Below are positions 33,973 to 44,314 of a DNA stretch of 64,000 nucleotides, one piece after another; the stretch's first letter is position 1; each line of letters opens with the position of its first letter. The stretch covers positions 216,740 through 280,739 of the forward strand of contig CAJUMF010000001.1 of the NCBI GenBank assembly GCA_910586965.1, written 5' to 3'. The translations under genes were made by a program, and so were the position numbers. Origin of the DNA: an uncultured Dorea sp. GTDB taxonomy: Bacteria > Bacillota > Clostridia > Lachnospirales > Lachnospiraceae. The notes below the pieces were generated by a model that ran no database searches, was not told where the DNA came from, and worked only from the letters and a program-made list of their open reading frames with translations.

Positions 33973-35100
33973 TTACTGATACTTCTTTGGCTGTAATCCG
34001 ACATTCAGCACAAAACCTATGCCGATATAGAGGCTCACAAGGGAAGTAAGCCCGTAACTTACAAAAGGAAGGGGGACTCCGGTGTTGGGGATCAACCCTG
34101 TTGCTACCGAAATATTAACGAAACTCTGGACTCCGATGAGCCCCCCTACCCCGCAGCAGATGATTCTCCCTGCAAGGTCCTGTGCACGTATCCCAATCAA
34201 TATACATTGTACCACAATCAATAATAATAAAGCAATAACTATACATCCTCCGATGAAACCTAATTCTTCGCCCACAATGGCAAAGATAAAGTCCGTCTGG
34301 GGCTCCGGGATAAAATTCCCGTTTTTTACCGACGTGGTCGTGTTATTGTTAAGTCCCTTTCCGGTAAGCTTTCCGGATCCAATAGCCATGACCGAATTAT
34401 TCTGCTGATAGACCTCGTCGCTGTTCTGATCTTCCTCCTGATTGATAAAAGCGAGGATACGCTGCTGCTGATATTTTTGGAGGAAAGGCTGGTGCGGCAT
34501 CATCACGATCGCAAAGAAGATGATGGTCGTCGGGATCAGCGCAAGCAGGATCCTTCCGATAACGCGGTAGCTTAGTCCGCCCACATAGATAAGCAGGCAT
34601 ATGACCATGGCGGTAACAAGCGTCGTAGAAAGATTCGGCTCTGCAAAGATCAGACCGAGGGGAATCGCCGACAGCGCGGCGTATTTGATCAGCGTTGACC
34701 GGTCATTGATATCTTCTGTATGATTCATGATAAATCTTGAGAAAAATAAAATCAATAATATCTTTGCAAGCTCTGACGGCTGAAAAGTCGTAAAGCCCAG
34801 GTTGATCCACCTTCTGGCACCGTTGACCGTCTGTCCGACGATAAATACGCTGCCGAGACTGCCGATCGCCACCAGATAGATCAGCCAGTAAAACTCAAGC
34901 ACCCATACATAATCAAACAGCGAGACGATAACCATAACGAACAATCCGAATACAACGCCGAATATCTGCCGGCTCTGATAGATCTCCCTGGCACTCCCCA
35001 CTACAAAAATGCCTAAGACCGACAGGGAAAAGACCAGCGCAGTTAAAGTAAAGTTATAGTTTTTTATGTGATATACTTTTGCAAATCTAGGTAATTTCAA
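33973..35100 (-). CDS. rodA: Rod shape-determining protein RodA (SEDS glycosyltransferase)
   Basis: This 375-residue protein has about ten membrane spans and the SEDS signatures GARRWINLGFTTFQPSELAKI, PEPQTDFIFAIVGEELGF and NTGVPLPFVSYG. It polymerises lipid II together with PBP2, encoded five kilobases upstream in the same cluster. The start overlaps minE's stop by 4 bp. Confidence 0.95.
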   Translation of the reverse strand: MKLPRFAKVYHIKNYNFTLTALVFSLSVLGIFVVGSAREIYQSRQIFGVVFGLFVMVIVSLFDYVWVLEFYWLIYLVAIGSLGSVFIVGQTVNGARRWINLGFTTFQPSELAKILLILFFSRFIMNHTEDINDRSTLIKYAALSAIPLGLIFAEPNLSTTLVTAMVICLLIYVGGLSYRVIGRILLALIPTTIIFFAIVMMPHQPFLQKYQQQRILAFINQEEDQNSDEVYQQNNSVMAIGSGKLTGKGLNNNTTTSVKNGNFIPEPQTDFIFAIVGEELGFIGGCIVIALLLLIVVQCILIGIRAQDLAGRIICCGVGGLIGVQSFVNISVATGLIPNTGVPLPFVSYGLTSLVSLYIGIGFVLNVGLQPKKYQ

Positions 35101-35309
35101 TCTTCTTCTCCTGAAAAATCAATAAGTAAATGTGTCCGCGTTATCTGCACATGAAAATTATCTTCTGTAAACTCAATATATTTTGAGAGCACTTCGTGAA
35201 GCTCCCGGCATATTTTATCGTAGGCTTCCGGCGTACAGTTCACACGGTCTGATGTGACCAGTGCCCGGATCCGGTCCCTTGCGATGTTGACAGATGATTT
35301 TCTTTGCAT
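35097..35309 (-). CDS. minE: Cell division topological specificity factor MinE
   Basis: This 70-residue protein lies directly after minD. It has the MinE pattern IARDRIRALVTSDRVN, then a helix, and ENFHVQI with DFSGEE. The N-terminal membrane-targeting helix is short. It stimulates the MinD ATPase and sets up pole oscillation. Confidence 0.9.
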   Translation of the reverse strand: MQRKSSVNIARDRIRALVTSDRVNCTPEAYDKICRELHEVLSKYIEFTEDNFHVQITRTHLLIDFSGEED

Positions 35310-35321
35310 GACCTGCCTCCT

Positions 35322-36113
35322 CTAATCCTTTTTAAACAGATGTGACAGGATGGAAAGCAGCCCGCCTCCCTCAGTGATGTCCATAATAGGAATCTCTTCA
35401 CCGGTAATTCTCCGGCAGATATTCTCATAAGCCTTTCCCGCTTTAGAGTCCATGCCGATCACCGGTTCCCCCTGGTTTGTCCCGATCACCACTCTCTCAT
35501 CATCAGGAATAGCTCCGATCAGCGGGATAGACAGAATCTCCGTGACATCATCCACAGACATCATATCACCTTTCCGAACCATGTCTACACGGATACGGTT
35601 AATAATGAGAGAATTATTCCGAAGCTTATTCTTCTCCAAAAGACCGATGATCCGGTCGGCATCACGGATTGCGGACACCTCCGGAGTGGTGACAACAATC
35701 GCCCGGTCAGCGCCTGCAATCGCATTCTGAAAGCCCTGTTCAATTCCTGCCGGGGAATCTAAGATCACATAGTCGAATTCTTCTTTAAGCTCTGAGGTGA
35801 GCTTTTTCATCTGTCCCGGTGAAACCGCAGACTTATCTTTTGTCTGGGCAGATGGCAGCAAATACAGATTCTCGTACCTTTTGTCACGGATCAATGCCTG
35901 TTTTAAACGGCATGTCCCCTCAATGACATCCACAAGGTTATAGACGATCAAGTTCTCAAGTCCCATGACAACGTCCAGATTACGCAGACCCAGATCTGTA
36001 TCAATAACTACCACCTTTTTTCCAAGCTGAGATAAACCGGCCCCAATATTTGCCGTTGTTGTTGTCTTTCCGACACCGCCTTTTCCTGATGTAATTACAA
36101 TAACTTCTCCCAT
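35322..36113 (-). CDS. minD: Septum site-determining protein MinD
   Basis: This 263-residue deviant Walker-A ATPase has SGKGGVGKTTT at 9-19, IDTDLGLRNLD, DSPAGIE and the C-terminal membrane-targeting helix LLSILSHLFKKD. With MinE it positions the division site. MinC is not encoded next to it. Confidence 0.96.
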   Translation of the reverse strand: MGEVIVITSGKGGVGKTTTTANIGAGLSQLGKKVVVIDTDLGLRNLDVVMGLENLIVYNLVDVIEGTCRLKQALIRDKRYENLYLLPSAQTKDKSAVSPGQMKKLTSELKEEFDYVILDSPAGIEQGFQNAIAGADRAIVVTTPEVSAIRDADRIIGLLEKNKLRNNSLIINRIRVDMVRKGDMMSVDDVTEILSIPLIGAIPDDERVVIGTNQGEPVIGMDSKAGKAYENICRRITGEEIPIMDITEGGGLLSILSHLFKKD

Positions 36114-36202
36114 GAATTACTTCCTCCTATTTCTGGTTTACTTGAAGGTCTTAAGCATTGTATGCTTTTATCATTGGTGTCTGAAAGCTCCATATATGGA
36201 TT

Positions 36203-39139
36203 TTAATCTCCACCGGATTTTTCTTTAACTTTTTTCGCTTTTCCGGTAATAAGTTTCTTTTCCGGAGTAAGCTTATAATAATATTTCATAAGATCACTGC
36301 CGACCTCTGCCGCATTACGCGAGCTGTAACCGTTGGCGATCCGGACAGTAAATGCAATCTCCGGATTATCGCTTGGAGCGAACCCAACAAAAAGACCGTG
36401 GTCAGGATGTGTCTTACTTTGCTGTGCAGTACCCGTCTTCCCGGATAACTGGATGGAACGGTTGACATCGGAAAAAATTGCCTTCTGTTCATCCCGTACC
36501 ACTCCGCGCATACCTTTATGGACAGCGTCCCACGTAGAATCGCTGACCGCATCAATAGTATTTTTTACCTTGGGCTGGAATTCTTCCAAAAGCTTTCCGT
36601 CCGGTGAAGTCGTCTTACTTAAAAGCGTCAGGTCAAATACCGTTCCCTTATTGGCAACCGCTGTGATATATCTTGCAATCTGTGTTGTCGTATAATTGTT
36701 TGTGCCCTGCCCGATTGCAGTCGGTACAGAAGCATTGTCAGATATCTGCGGCTCAGCTTCCGGAATCTCCACGCCGGACAGGTCACCCAGTCCAAACATC
36801 TCCGCGTACTCTTTGATCTTGTTGATACCCGTTGTGCTGGAGTAGTATTTCGTAGTTGCTGACCCTTCTTCATCATCCGAGCCTAACCGTTTCCTTCCCT
36901 TCTCCTTCAGGCTCATCCGGTAACCTACTTCAAAGAAATAACAGTTGCAGGAATGGGTGATAGCTCCCTCCACATTCAATCCGCCGTGAGCCTTCGGATA
37001 CGCCCAGCATTTGGGATTGGGCTCTACTTTTTTATAAATACCCGAGCAGGGCAGATAACTCCCCAGATTCACGACTCCCTCAGTGAGTCCTGCCGTTGCT
37101 ATCAACGGTTTATAGGTGGAACCGGGTGCGGTCTTTTCTTGTGTCGCATTATTGTAGAACGGCCGCGACAAATCGGTTACCAGCTTATTGTAATAATTAG
37201 AATCCATGGAATTAGCAAGCCGGTTGTTATCATATCCCGGATAAGACACGCAGGCAAGTACCTGACCGGTCTTAATATCCGTCATGACCATAGATCCCGT
37301 ACAAGGTTCAAGTCCTAACTGCCCCGGAGTCAGCTTCAGATCTTCAATCTTGCCCCGGATAAAATCATACGCACCGAGGCTTCCTGATGCAAGACGGTTG
37401 TACTGGTCTTCATCATACTTTAAGACCCCTTGCTCGTAGAGCATCATACTGATCTGACGCCCGGTAACGGCACCGCCTTTGATCATATATCTATAGATGA
37501 CCTTGTCAAAGCTGTTATTCGTCTCAAGGCGGCTTAAAATATAGCTTTTCAGACCGTCATAGATCTCGCTGGAATTGGAATATTTTTCCCCTTTTGCCAC
37601 ATTGTCTTTAAGCTTTGAGGTGTCGATCCAGTTTTTTGAAATCGCATAATTAAGATACGTATATACATTAATAGACTCTTTGCTCTTCCATGCCTTGTAG
37701 GTCTCGTCTGAAGTGTCGATGGCACCAGACAATATTACTTTATTATTGGTAGTCAGCATATCTGTGACAATATAAGTCAGATATGCCTGCCATTCCTGGG
37801 ACATGTCCTTGTATGCTTTTTCATTGGGATCGCTCAAGATCTCCGACACCCTGTCTATAACTTTTTTCTTTTTCTTCGAGAATGCTTTGTACACTTCTTT
37901 TTCTGTGTCCTTGGCATCTTCTTCTTCAAAATGATTCATATCCAGGATATCATTGGCCAAAAACGCATTATATACATCCCCGATGGGAATGATGACATCA
38001 CTTCCGTCCTTGACCTGCGTTCGGTCATAGTTCAGCGTATTCCGCATCTTCGAAAGGATAATTCCGGCCAGCTCCTGTTCCAATATATTGTAAGCTGCAA
38101 TCTGCAGATCCGCGTCAATCGAAAGATACAGGTCATTTCCTGTCTTGGGCGAGGTTCCCTGAACAGTATCAATAACCTTCCCGACATTGTTGACATATAC
38201 TTTTACTTCACCCTTTCGCCCTTTTAATGTGGCATCCATGGTCTTTTCTATCCCCGCCTTGCCAACCGTATCCGTCTTATCGTAGTCTTTCTTTACGGAT
38301 TTGTCCAGAGAATTATATTCATCCTCGGATATCTGTCCGGTGTATCCGATAATATTGGCAAAACACTTGCTGTTATTGTAACGGCGTACAGACTCTTCCT
38401 GTATATCAACACCCTGCAGGGTATCCATGTTCTCCATAATATCCGCGACCGTCTCTTCTGAGATATCCTCGGCGATCGTCGTGGCAATATACTTCTGATA
38501 TCCGTTTAAGGATACTGCATAACGGACATTTATAAGCTTTAAGACTTCCTGTTTACTCATTTTCTGCTGATCGATCCCGTACCCGTACTTCTTATCTGTA
38601 CAAAGGTAATTGATAATATCCTGGGCTGTGCTGTTTTTCTGCTCCTTCTCAAGATCATCGATCTTAAGCTTCCCATACACATCAGCAATAAACCGGAGCC
38701 GCTGGGTGTCCGATTGTGCGACAAACATATAATTATCATCTTTGTCCAATATAATCCCAAAATTGTTAACTACCGTATCCCCGTTTTTTTCCACGATGCT
38801 GATCACGGTACTGATCACTTTATTCAATTCTCTGTTTTTTTGCTTTGTAGTATCATACTCCCCGTTATCTTCGATCGTAACTGCATAGGCAAGTTCATTA
38901 TAAGCAAGAAGCTTGCCGTTGCGGTCATAAATATTGCCCCGCGTCCCTTCTACATCCTTCGTCTTTTGTATCTGCAGCTTATAATTGTCAAGGTATTCCT
39001 GTCCTTTCACAATCTGCAGATAAAAGATCCTCTGGATGAGTATTGCAGAAGTAACACAAAACAACATAATGACGATCACAACTCTCGCCCGTACGATCGC
39101 TGATGCCCTGGATTTGATTTTTTCCCACATATCAGACAA
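36203..39139 (-). CDS. mrdA: Penicillin-binding protein 2 (class B, elongation)
   Basis: The product has 978 residues from a TTG start at 39139, chosen because AAAGGAG lies 11 bp before it; a further in-frame codon at 39172 has no such site. It has one membrane span, then the PBP dimerisation domain (TRGNIYDRNGKLLAYNE), and a transpeptidase domain with STYKPL, SCN (HSCNCYFFE) and SGKTGTAQ. The family is usually 600-700 residues. About 250 extra residues lie between the two domains (around 380-640 of the protein), as in many Lachnospiraceae. It works with RodA and MreBCD in side-wall synthesis. Confidence 0.93.
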   Translation of the reverse strand: MSDMWEKIKSRASAIVRARVVIVIMLFCVTSAILIQRIFYLQIVKGQEYLDNYKLQIQKTKDVEGTRGNIYDRNGKLLAYNELAYAVTIEDNGEYDTTKQKNRELNKVISTVISIVEKNGDTVVNNFGIILDKDDNYMFVAQSDTQRLRFIADVYGKLKIDDLEKEQKNSTAQDIINYLCTDKKYGYGIDQQKMSKQEVLKLINVRYAVSLNGYQKYIATTIAEDISEETVADIMENMDTLQGVDIQEESVRRYNNSKCFANIIGYTGQISEDEYNSLDKSVKKDYDKTDTVGKAGIEKTMDATLKGRKGEVKVYVNNVGKVIDTVQGTSPKTGNDLYLSIDADLQIAAYNILEQELAGIILSKMRNTLNYDRTQVKDGSDVIIPIGDVYNAFLANDILDMNHFEEEDAKDTEKEVYKAFSKKKKKVIDRVSEILSDPNEKAYKDMSQEWQAYLTYIVTDMLTTNNKVILSGAIDTSDETYKAWKSKESINVYTYLNYAISKNWIDTSKLKDNVAKGEKYSNSSEIYDGLKSYILSRLETNNSFDKVIYRYMIKGGAVTGRQISMMLYEQGVLKYDEDQYNRLASGSLGAYDFIRGKIEDLKLTPGQLGLEPCTGSMVMTDIKTGQVLACVSYPGYDNNRLANSMDSNYYNKLVTDLSRPFYNNATQEKTAPGSTYKPLIATAGLTEGVVNLGSYLPCSGIYKKVEPNPKCWAYPKAHGGLNVEGAITHSCNCYFFEVGYRMSLKEKGRKRLGSDDEEGSATTKYYSSTTGINKIKEYAEMFGLGDLSGVEIPEAEPQISDNASVPTAIGQGTNNYTTTQIARYITAVANKGTVFDLTLLSKTTSPDGKLLEEFQPKVKNTIDAVSDSTWDAVHKGMRGVVRDEQKAIFSDVNRSIQLSGKTGTAQQSKTHPDHGLFVGFAPSDNPEIAFTVRIANGYSSRNAAEVGSDLMKYYYKLTPEKKLITGKAKKVKEKSGGD

Positions 39140-39650
39140 ATTTGCTTGCACTCCTTTGTTCTTCTGTCTCAAGTTTTTTGTTAATGTGTAAAATGATCTG
39201 GTATAAAACCAGCGTTACCAAAATAGTATATACAAGCTCAGGGATGATCACCTGGAACAGATGCGTCCCAAAAGCAAAATCTCCCTGAAGCATATAGCTA
39301 AAAAAGTATACTGCAATCCCATAAGATAATTCACTGACGGCAATCAATAAAATCGGAAGCTTGATATCATCATCGAAAAACAATCTCTGGAAACTGCCGT
39401 TAAAATATCCGATCAGGACGAACAAAAGCATATGGAAGCCTAAAAGCCCGCCCCAAAACAGATCAATGAACAGCCCGCAGATAACTCCTACATACATGCC
39501 GCTCTTGGTTCCTCTCATAAATCCAAAGGAAGCCGTCACAATGATTAGAAGATTCGGGCAGATGTTTCCAATTGCAAGCTTGCGCAAGACCGTGCTCTGC
39601 AAAAGAAAACATAATATGATGATCACAAGCGTAGTAAACTTTCTCTTCAT
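39132..39650 (-). CDS. mreD: Rod shape-determining protein MreD
   Basis: This 172-residue, five-to-six-span membrane protein has the MreD features PNLLIIVTASFGFMRGTKSGMYVG and FGGLLGFH-like GLLGFHMLLFVLIGY. It lies between mreC and PBP2 and overlaps the PBP2 start by 8 bp. Confidence 0.92.
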   Translation of the reverse strand: MKRKFTTLVIIILCFLLQSTVLRKLAIGNICPNLLIIVTASFGFMRGTKSGMYVGVICGLFIDLFWGGLLGFHMLLFVLIGYFNGSFQRLFFDDDIKLPILLIAVSELSYGIAVYFFSYMLQGDFAFGTHLFQVIIPELVYTILVTLVLYQIILHINKKLETEEQRSASKFV

Positions 39651-39656
39651 AAAAAA

Positions 39657-40514
39657 TCACTTGCCCCCTACCATTTCTTCCTTCGTTTTAGTGATCACAA
39701 GAACCTCCTGCAGCTTGCTGAAATCAACAGCCGGCGTGATATACCCCGACCTTGTCAGATTACTTTCATCCACTTCAATATCACTGACATAACCAATAAA
39801 CAATCCCTGCACAAAACGGTTACTCACATGGGAAGTGACAACCTGCTCCCCCACCTCAACTTTATTATCATTGTTGGCAAGCTTTTCAAAACGAAGCCTT
39901 CCATCAGACATCAAACTCAAATCCCCCCGCACCATACATGTGTCAGAGGTGGACAGGATCATAGCACTTACATTGCTGGCATCATCAATGATAGAACGCA
40001 CCCGCGCATAATTGGGCGCCACTTCAATAACAGTTCCCACAAGTCCGCTTCCTGCCATCACATTGCAGTTCACCTTAATGCCGTCATTGCTTCCCTTGTC
40101 TATCGTAAAATCACTGAACCAGTTACTGCCGTTATTGGCAACGACCCTTGCCCCCACTTTTTTATAATCCGAATAATTCTCATCCAGCTTATAGAGCTCA
40201 CGTAATCGTTCCAGTTCATACTGCTCCTGCCGAAGCCTTGTATTGTCAATCGTCAGCGCATCAACTTTTTCCTGAAGTGCGTCGTTCTTTCTCCGCATCT
40301 CTTTCATCGTCTCAAAATTGTCCGACATGTCGCTGATCCACATGCCCACATAACTGATACCCTTCTGCATGGGGACGACTGTATAGTTCCCGATGAATCT
40401 AAGCGGTCCTCCCGTATCGGTAAAGCGCTCGATTCCCAAAAGCACCAGACATAAAAGCAAAAGGATTATAAGCACATATCTACCTGGAAGCCTCGGCTGA
40501 TTTTTAATCTTCAT
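39657..40514 (-). CDS. mreC: Rod shape-determining protein MreC
   Basis: This 285-residue protein has an N-terminal membrane span (about 12-28), a coiled coil (about 70-105) and a beta-barrel domain (VVANNGSNWFSDFTIDKGSNDGI, GLVGTVIEV, VTSHVSNRFVQGLFIGYV). It bridges MreB, MreD and PBP2 outside the membrane. Confidence 0.95.
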   Translation of the reverse strand: MKIKNQPRLPGRYVLIILLLLCLVLLGIERFTDTGGPLRFIGNYTVVPMQKGISYVGMWISDMSDNFETMKEMRRKNDALQEKVDALTIDNTRLRQEQYELERLRELYKLDENYSDYKKVGARVVANNGSNWFSDFTIDKGSNDGIKVNCNVMAGSGLVGTVIEVAPNYARVRSIIDDASNVSAMILSTSDTCMVRGDLSLMSDGRLRFEKLANNDNKVEVGEQVVTSHVSNRFVQGLFIGYVSDIEVDESNLTRSGYITPAVDFSKLQEVLVITKTKEEMVGGK

Positions 40515-40515
40515 A

Positions 40516-41541
40516 TTATCTCATCCACCTATATTTCTCGTCTAACATTGAATACGCAAATTTGCTCAACTCACTTGACAGGATTACCTTTTTCAGTCCC
40601 ATAACCGTACAGAGTTCCGGGTCCGGCGCCGTTCTCGTCCCAATCCCGGTAGCTTTTTCAATATATGTCTCAAGACCGGGCATGTTGGCGATTCCGCCTG
40701 TGAGGAAAATACCATTTTCATAAATTGCCGTCCGAATCTCCGGCGGCGTCCGGTCAATCAGTGATAGAATCGCACGTACGCAATCTAAAAGAGGATCCCT
40801 CAATGCTGAACGCACAAGAGCCAGGGTAATCGGCTTTCGCACCGGCAGCCCGGTGATCAAATCCCTCCCTGCCACCATTACCGCTGTATCCTCCGGTTCC
40901 CCGGTATAAACTCCAAAACGCTTTCTCAAGGCCTCGGCAGTCAGCCGCCCAATAAGGAAATCATGACTGCGCCGCACAAGGCTCGCTATGGACTCGTCCA
41001 AAGCGACACCGCCAACTTTCATCAGTTGATTGAACACCATACCACCGCCTACAAGAACAGATACTTCCGTAGTCTCTCCGCCAAAATTGACAACAAGCAG
41101 TCCATTCGTGTTCTTCACATCCAGATCCATCCCAACTGCATCTGCGATGGCGCGCTCTACGATATTGACCTCCTTCGCTCTTGCAGTAGAGTGGATCACG
41201 AGGTCGAAGAAAGCTTTCTTTTCCACCTCTGTCACGTCTGTCGGCACTGCAATAACATACTCAGAGCCCTTTCCTGACTGGCGTTCCTTTTTAAGCAATC
41301 CCTGCAGAAGAAACTGCATATTGTTGAATCTGGAGATCACTCCACACTTCATGGGAAATACAACTTCTATATTAGACGGCGCCTTTTCATACATGACATA
41401 AGCGTCATCACCGATTGCAAATATTTCTTTCCCGTTCATAATAGCAATGGCATCCTTCGCCTTCCAGATCCTGTCATTTTTTTTATCATAAACTTTGATT
41501 TCATAAGAGCCCAAATCCAGCCCGTATGTATTCTTAGCCAT
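40516..41541 (-). CDS. mreB: MreB-family actin-like protein
   Basis: This 341-residue protein has the actin-ATPase phosphate-1 loop GLDLGSYEIKVY (7-18), phosphate-2 NFGGETTEVSVL (near 148) and adenosine motif LTGGIANMPGLE (near 284). It heads mreBCD, so the role in guiding wall elongation is firm. The N-terminus differs from the usual MxxDIGIDLGTAN form, which is common in this family of organisms. Confidence 0.9.
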   Translation of the reverse strand: MAKNTYGLDLGSYEIKVYDKKNDRIWKAKDAIAIMNGKEIFAIGDDAYVMYEKAPSNIEVVFPMKCGVISRFNNMQFLLQGLLKKERQSGKGSEYVIAVPTDVTEVEKKAFFDLVIHSTARAKEVNIVERAIADAVGMDLDVKNTNGLLVVNFGGETTEVSVLVGGGMVFNQLMKVGGVALDESIASLVRRSHDFLIGRLTAEALRKRFGVYTGEPEDTAVMVAGRDLITGLPVRKPITLALVRSALRDPLLDCVRAILSLIDRTPPEIRTAIYENGIFLTGGIANMPGLETYIEKATGIGTRTAPDPELCTVMGLKKVILSSELSKFAYSMLDEKYRWMR

Positions 41542-41546
41542 CTGTC

Positions 41547-42248
41547 CTACCCTTTCTCAAGAATACCTTCTTCCCGCAGGCTTATATAACAATTATTGCC
41601 AATAATAATATGGTCTAACAACTCCACACCAATAATGCTTCCCGCTTCCTGAATCCTTTTCGTCAGCAGGATATCGTCGTCACTCGGCGTCGGATCGCCG
41701 CTCGGATGATTGTGCAGTGCCACAACGGCAACTGCCCGCCTATGGAGTGCCTCTACAAAAATCTCCCTGGGTGTTATAATAGAGGCATTCACTGTCCCCT
41801 TGGAAACTTCATTCTCGCCGATCAGCTTTCCCTTTGAATTGATCATGACAAGCTTCATCGTCTCCTGGCTTTCATGCCGCATATCTTCCATGTAATAATC
41901 TGCGACAGAGGCAGGAGTCCGAAAAGAAACAGTCTCAAGCGCTGTAGCTTTTGAAAGTCTCCTGGAAAGTTCAAGAATACAGATAAGCTGTACTGCTTTC
42001 ACCTTGCCGATCCCCCGTATCTTGACAAACTGCTCCAGCGAAAAATGATGCAGATCCAAAAGCCCATTCCCGCCGGATTGGTATAATATCCTCCTGGCAA
42101 GCTCTATCACATTCTCCCCCCGGCTGCCTGTCCTTAAAAGCACCGCCAAAAGCTCCGCATCGCTGAGAGCACTTGCTCCCGCTTCCATGCACTTTTCATA
42201 GGGGCGCTCCTTATCAGGGATTTTTTTCAATGTATTTGACTCTTTCAT
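41547..42248 (-). CDS. radC: RadC-family JAB-domain protein
   Basis: This 233-residue protein has an N-terminal helix-hairpin-helix region (VKIRGIGKVKAVQLI, about 70-85) and a C-terminal JAB/MPN metal site with the motif HNHPSGDPTPSDDD (near 175-190). It lies just upstream of mreB, as in many bacteria. The classical repair role of RadC is doubtful. Confidence 0.95.
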   Translation of the reverse strand: MKESNTLKKIPDKERPYEKCMEAGASALSDAELLAVLLRTGSRGENVIELARRILYQSGGNGLLDLHHFSLEQFVKIRGIGKVKAVQLICILELSRRLSKATALETVSFRTPASVADYYMEDMRHESQETMKLVMINSKGKLIGENEVSKGTVNASIITPREIFVEALHRRAVAVVALHNHPSGDPTPSDDDILLTKRIQEAGSIIGVELLDHIIIGNNCYISLREEGILEKG

Positions 42249-42283
42249 CTTATCTTTAGAGTCATCTGATATCCGTCTTAATA

Positions 42284-42544
42284 CTACAAGAACCGGTAAA
42301 TTAATATCGCAATAATAACTCCGATAATACTTGCTATCGTAATCTTAATAGTCAGTCCAAAGGTAATCACAAGTATCCCTAAGTTGAGAGTGATCGGTCC
42401 CTCCAGTCCGAAAGACTGTCCGTATCCGAGCCAGCTAAGTGCAGATACTCCCTCTGCCATCATCCCGATAAATCCGCCAAGTACGATCCCTGCCAAAATC
42501 ATCAGAAACAATGCCCAGCTATTCTTGCTTCCCGTTCCTTTCAT
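42284..42544 (-). CDS. DUF4321 membrane protein
   Basis: This 86-residue protein has two membrane spans (about 10-28 and 58-83) separated by a short loop with GYGQSFGLEGPITLNL. It matches DUF4321, regularly found next to radC and mreB in Clostridia. Function unknown, with a guess towards the envelope from context. Confidence 0.85.
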   Translation of the reverse strand: MKGTGSKNSWALFLMILAGIVLGGFIGMMAEGVSALSWLGYGQSFGLEGPITLNLGILVITFGLTIKITIASIIGVIIAILIYRFL

Positions 42545-42645
42545 AACTATGTACTCCTCCCCATTACCCTTTTATCTCTTAGAAAACTCAATACATTCTA
42601 TCATATTTCCGAAAAAGTGTATAGTGTTATGCTATTAAAAATTTC

Positions 42646-44289
42646 TTAAGGCATCTCTTCCGTGTCGAACGGACACCACACTTTTATGATACTTTCTGTC
42701 ACTTTTAGTCCGTCTATGGCGGCTGATGTAATACCGCCCGCATAGCCCGCTCCCTCACCGCAAGGGTATAGACCTCTAAGGCTGCTTTGGAATGATTCAT
42801 CACGCAGAATACGAAGGGGGGACGACGTGCGGCTCTCGATACCCGAGAGAACGGCATCGCGCCGCGCATACCCTTTGATCTTTGTATCAAATTGCAAGAT
42901 CCCCTGCTCGATACAAAGCGCAAGGTTTTCCGGGAAAATACGCCGTACATTTCCCCAGGCATAACCGCCCTTTATCTGAGGGACAATTGCTCCTTCTTTT
43001 ACAGACCTGCGATTTTTGCAAAAATCCTCAAAAAGCTGTACAGGTATCCTGCCGCCGCCTTCAAGAAACGCAGCTCTCTCAAGCTTTCTCTGAAATTCCA
43101 TGCCCGCCAGAGGAGTATCCGACGGGAAATCTTCGGGCGTCACAGTGACGATCACCGCACTGTTGGCATTTTTGCCGTCTCTTCTGCTGTAACTCATCCC
43201 ATTGACAGCCAGAAGGCCTTCTTCCGAGGAAGCATTGACTACAAAGCCGCCGGGACACATACAAAAGGTATAGACTCCCCTTCCATCCCGGACTTTTGCC
43301 GTCAGCTTATAGGCGGCCGCCGGAAGTTCATCCATGTGTTCTTTTCCGTACCGGCTTTCATTGATAAAATCCTGGGGATGCTCCACACGGACGCCGACGG
43401 CAAAAGATTTTGCCTGCATCTTTACACCAAGACCATAAAGCGTCTGGAAGGTATCTCTGGCACTGTGACCGACGGCAAGAACTGCCAGGGACGTCTTCTG
43501 CCTGCGGCATTCTCCTGTCCGTGTGTCCCGCACAAGAAGTGCAGATAACTTTTCCGTCCCGTCTTTATCTGGTAAAGTTTCAAATCCTTCTACACAAGAA
43601 TAAAACTGCACTTCGCCGCCATGCCTTATGATTTCCTCCCTCATGTTTTTTACAACACTGCAAAGAATATCCGTCCCGATATGCGGGGCACTGTCATATA
43701 AAATCTGCTCCGGTGCGCCAAATCTATGAAAAATCTTAAGGACCTCCTGATTTCTCCCGTTGTTATCGTGTACAAGTGTGTTGAGCTTTCCATCCGAGAA
43801 GGTTCCTGCACCGCCTTCCCCAAACTGGACATTGGAATTTTTATCCAGACGGCCCTCTTTCCAGAAGTTATCCACATCTTTTATGCGGTTATCCACATCG
43901 GCCCCTCTCTCTAACAGAATCGGCCGATATCCAAGCCGTGCAAGCTGATACCCGCAAAAAAGCCCTGCCGGACCGGTCCCGATAATGACAGGACGCGAAG
44001 GAAGCGTCTGCTTTCCCGAGGGGACGGCGCGGTAAGGCGCTTTTTTTTCTATAAAGAGTATATTTTTATTTTTTATCCTTTTTCTCACGGAAGATTCCCG
44101 CTTTAGCTGGACATCTACCGTATAGACATAAAAAAGTTCTGGTTTTTTTCTCGCATCGATGGAGCGCCTTATCACTTTATAAGAACGGATATCCTCTTCA
44201 CTGATGTTAAGAAGCTTACAGACCTTCTCCTTGAGCTGTCCGTCTGTGTGAGAGATATTTAATTTCATCTGCTGAAGCCGAATCATCAT
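42646..44289 (-). CDS. FAD-dependent oxidoreductase (NAD(P)/FAD family)
   Basis: This protein of about 547 residues has an N-terminal ferredoxin-like stretch and an FAD-binding Rossmann motif IIGTGPAGLFCGYQLARLGY, then NVQFGEGGAGTFSDGKL and the closing GEGAGYAGGITSAAIDGL. It belongs to the uncharacterised COG2509 group of flavoproteins. The start at 44289 is chosen for the GAGGAGG before it and because the longer frame would run into the upstream gene. Confidence 0.85.
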   Translation of the reverse strand: MMIRLQQMKLNISHTDGQLKEKVCKLLNISEEDIRSYKVIRRSIDARKKPELFYVYTVDVQLKRESSVRKRIKNKNILFIEKKAPYRAVPSGKQTLPSRPVIIGTGPAGLFCGYQLARLGYRPILLERGADVDNRIKDVDNFWKEGRLDKNSNVQFGEGGAGTFSDGKLNTLVHDNNGRNQEVLKIFHRFGAPEQILYDSAPHIGTDILCSVVKNMREEIIRHGGEVQFYSCVEGFETLPDKDGTEKLSALLVRDTRTGECRRQKTSLAVLAVGHSARDTFQTLYGLGVKMQAKSFAVGVRVEHPQDFINESRYGKEHMDELPAAAYKLTAKVRDGRGVYTFCMCPGGFVVNASSEEGLLAVNGMSYSRRDGKNANSAVIVTVTPEDFPSDTPLAGMEFQRKLERAAFLEGGGRIPVQLFEDFCKNRRSVKEGAIVPQIKGGYAWGNVRRIFPENLALCIEQGILQFDTKIKGYARRDAVLSGIESRTSSPLRILRDESFQSSLRGLYPCGEGAGYAGGITSAAIDGLKVTESIIKVWCPFDTEEMP

Positions 44290-44314
44290 CTTCCTCCTCA
44301 TTCCTTCGTGTCGT

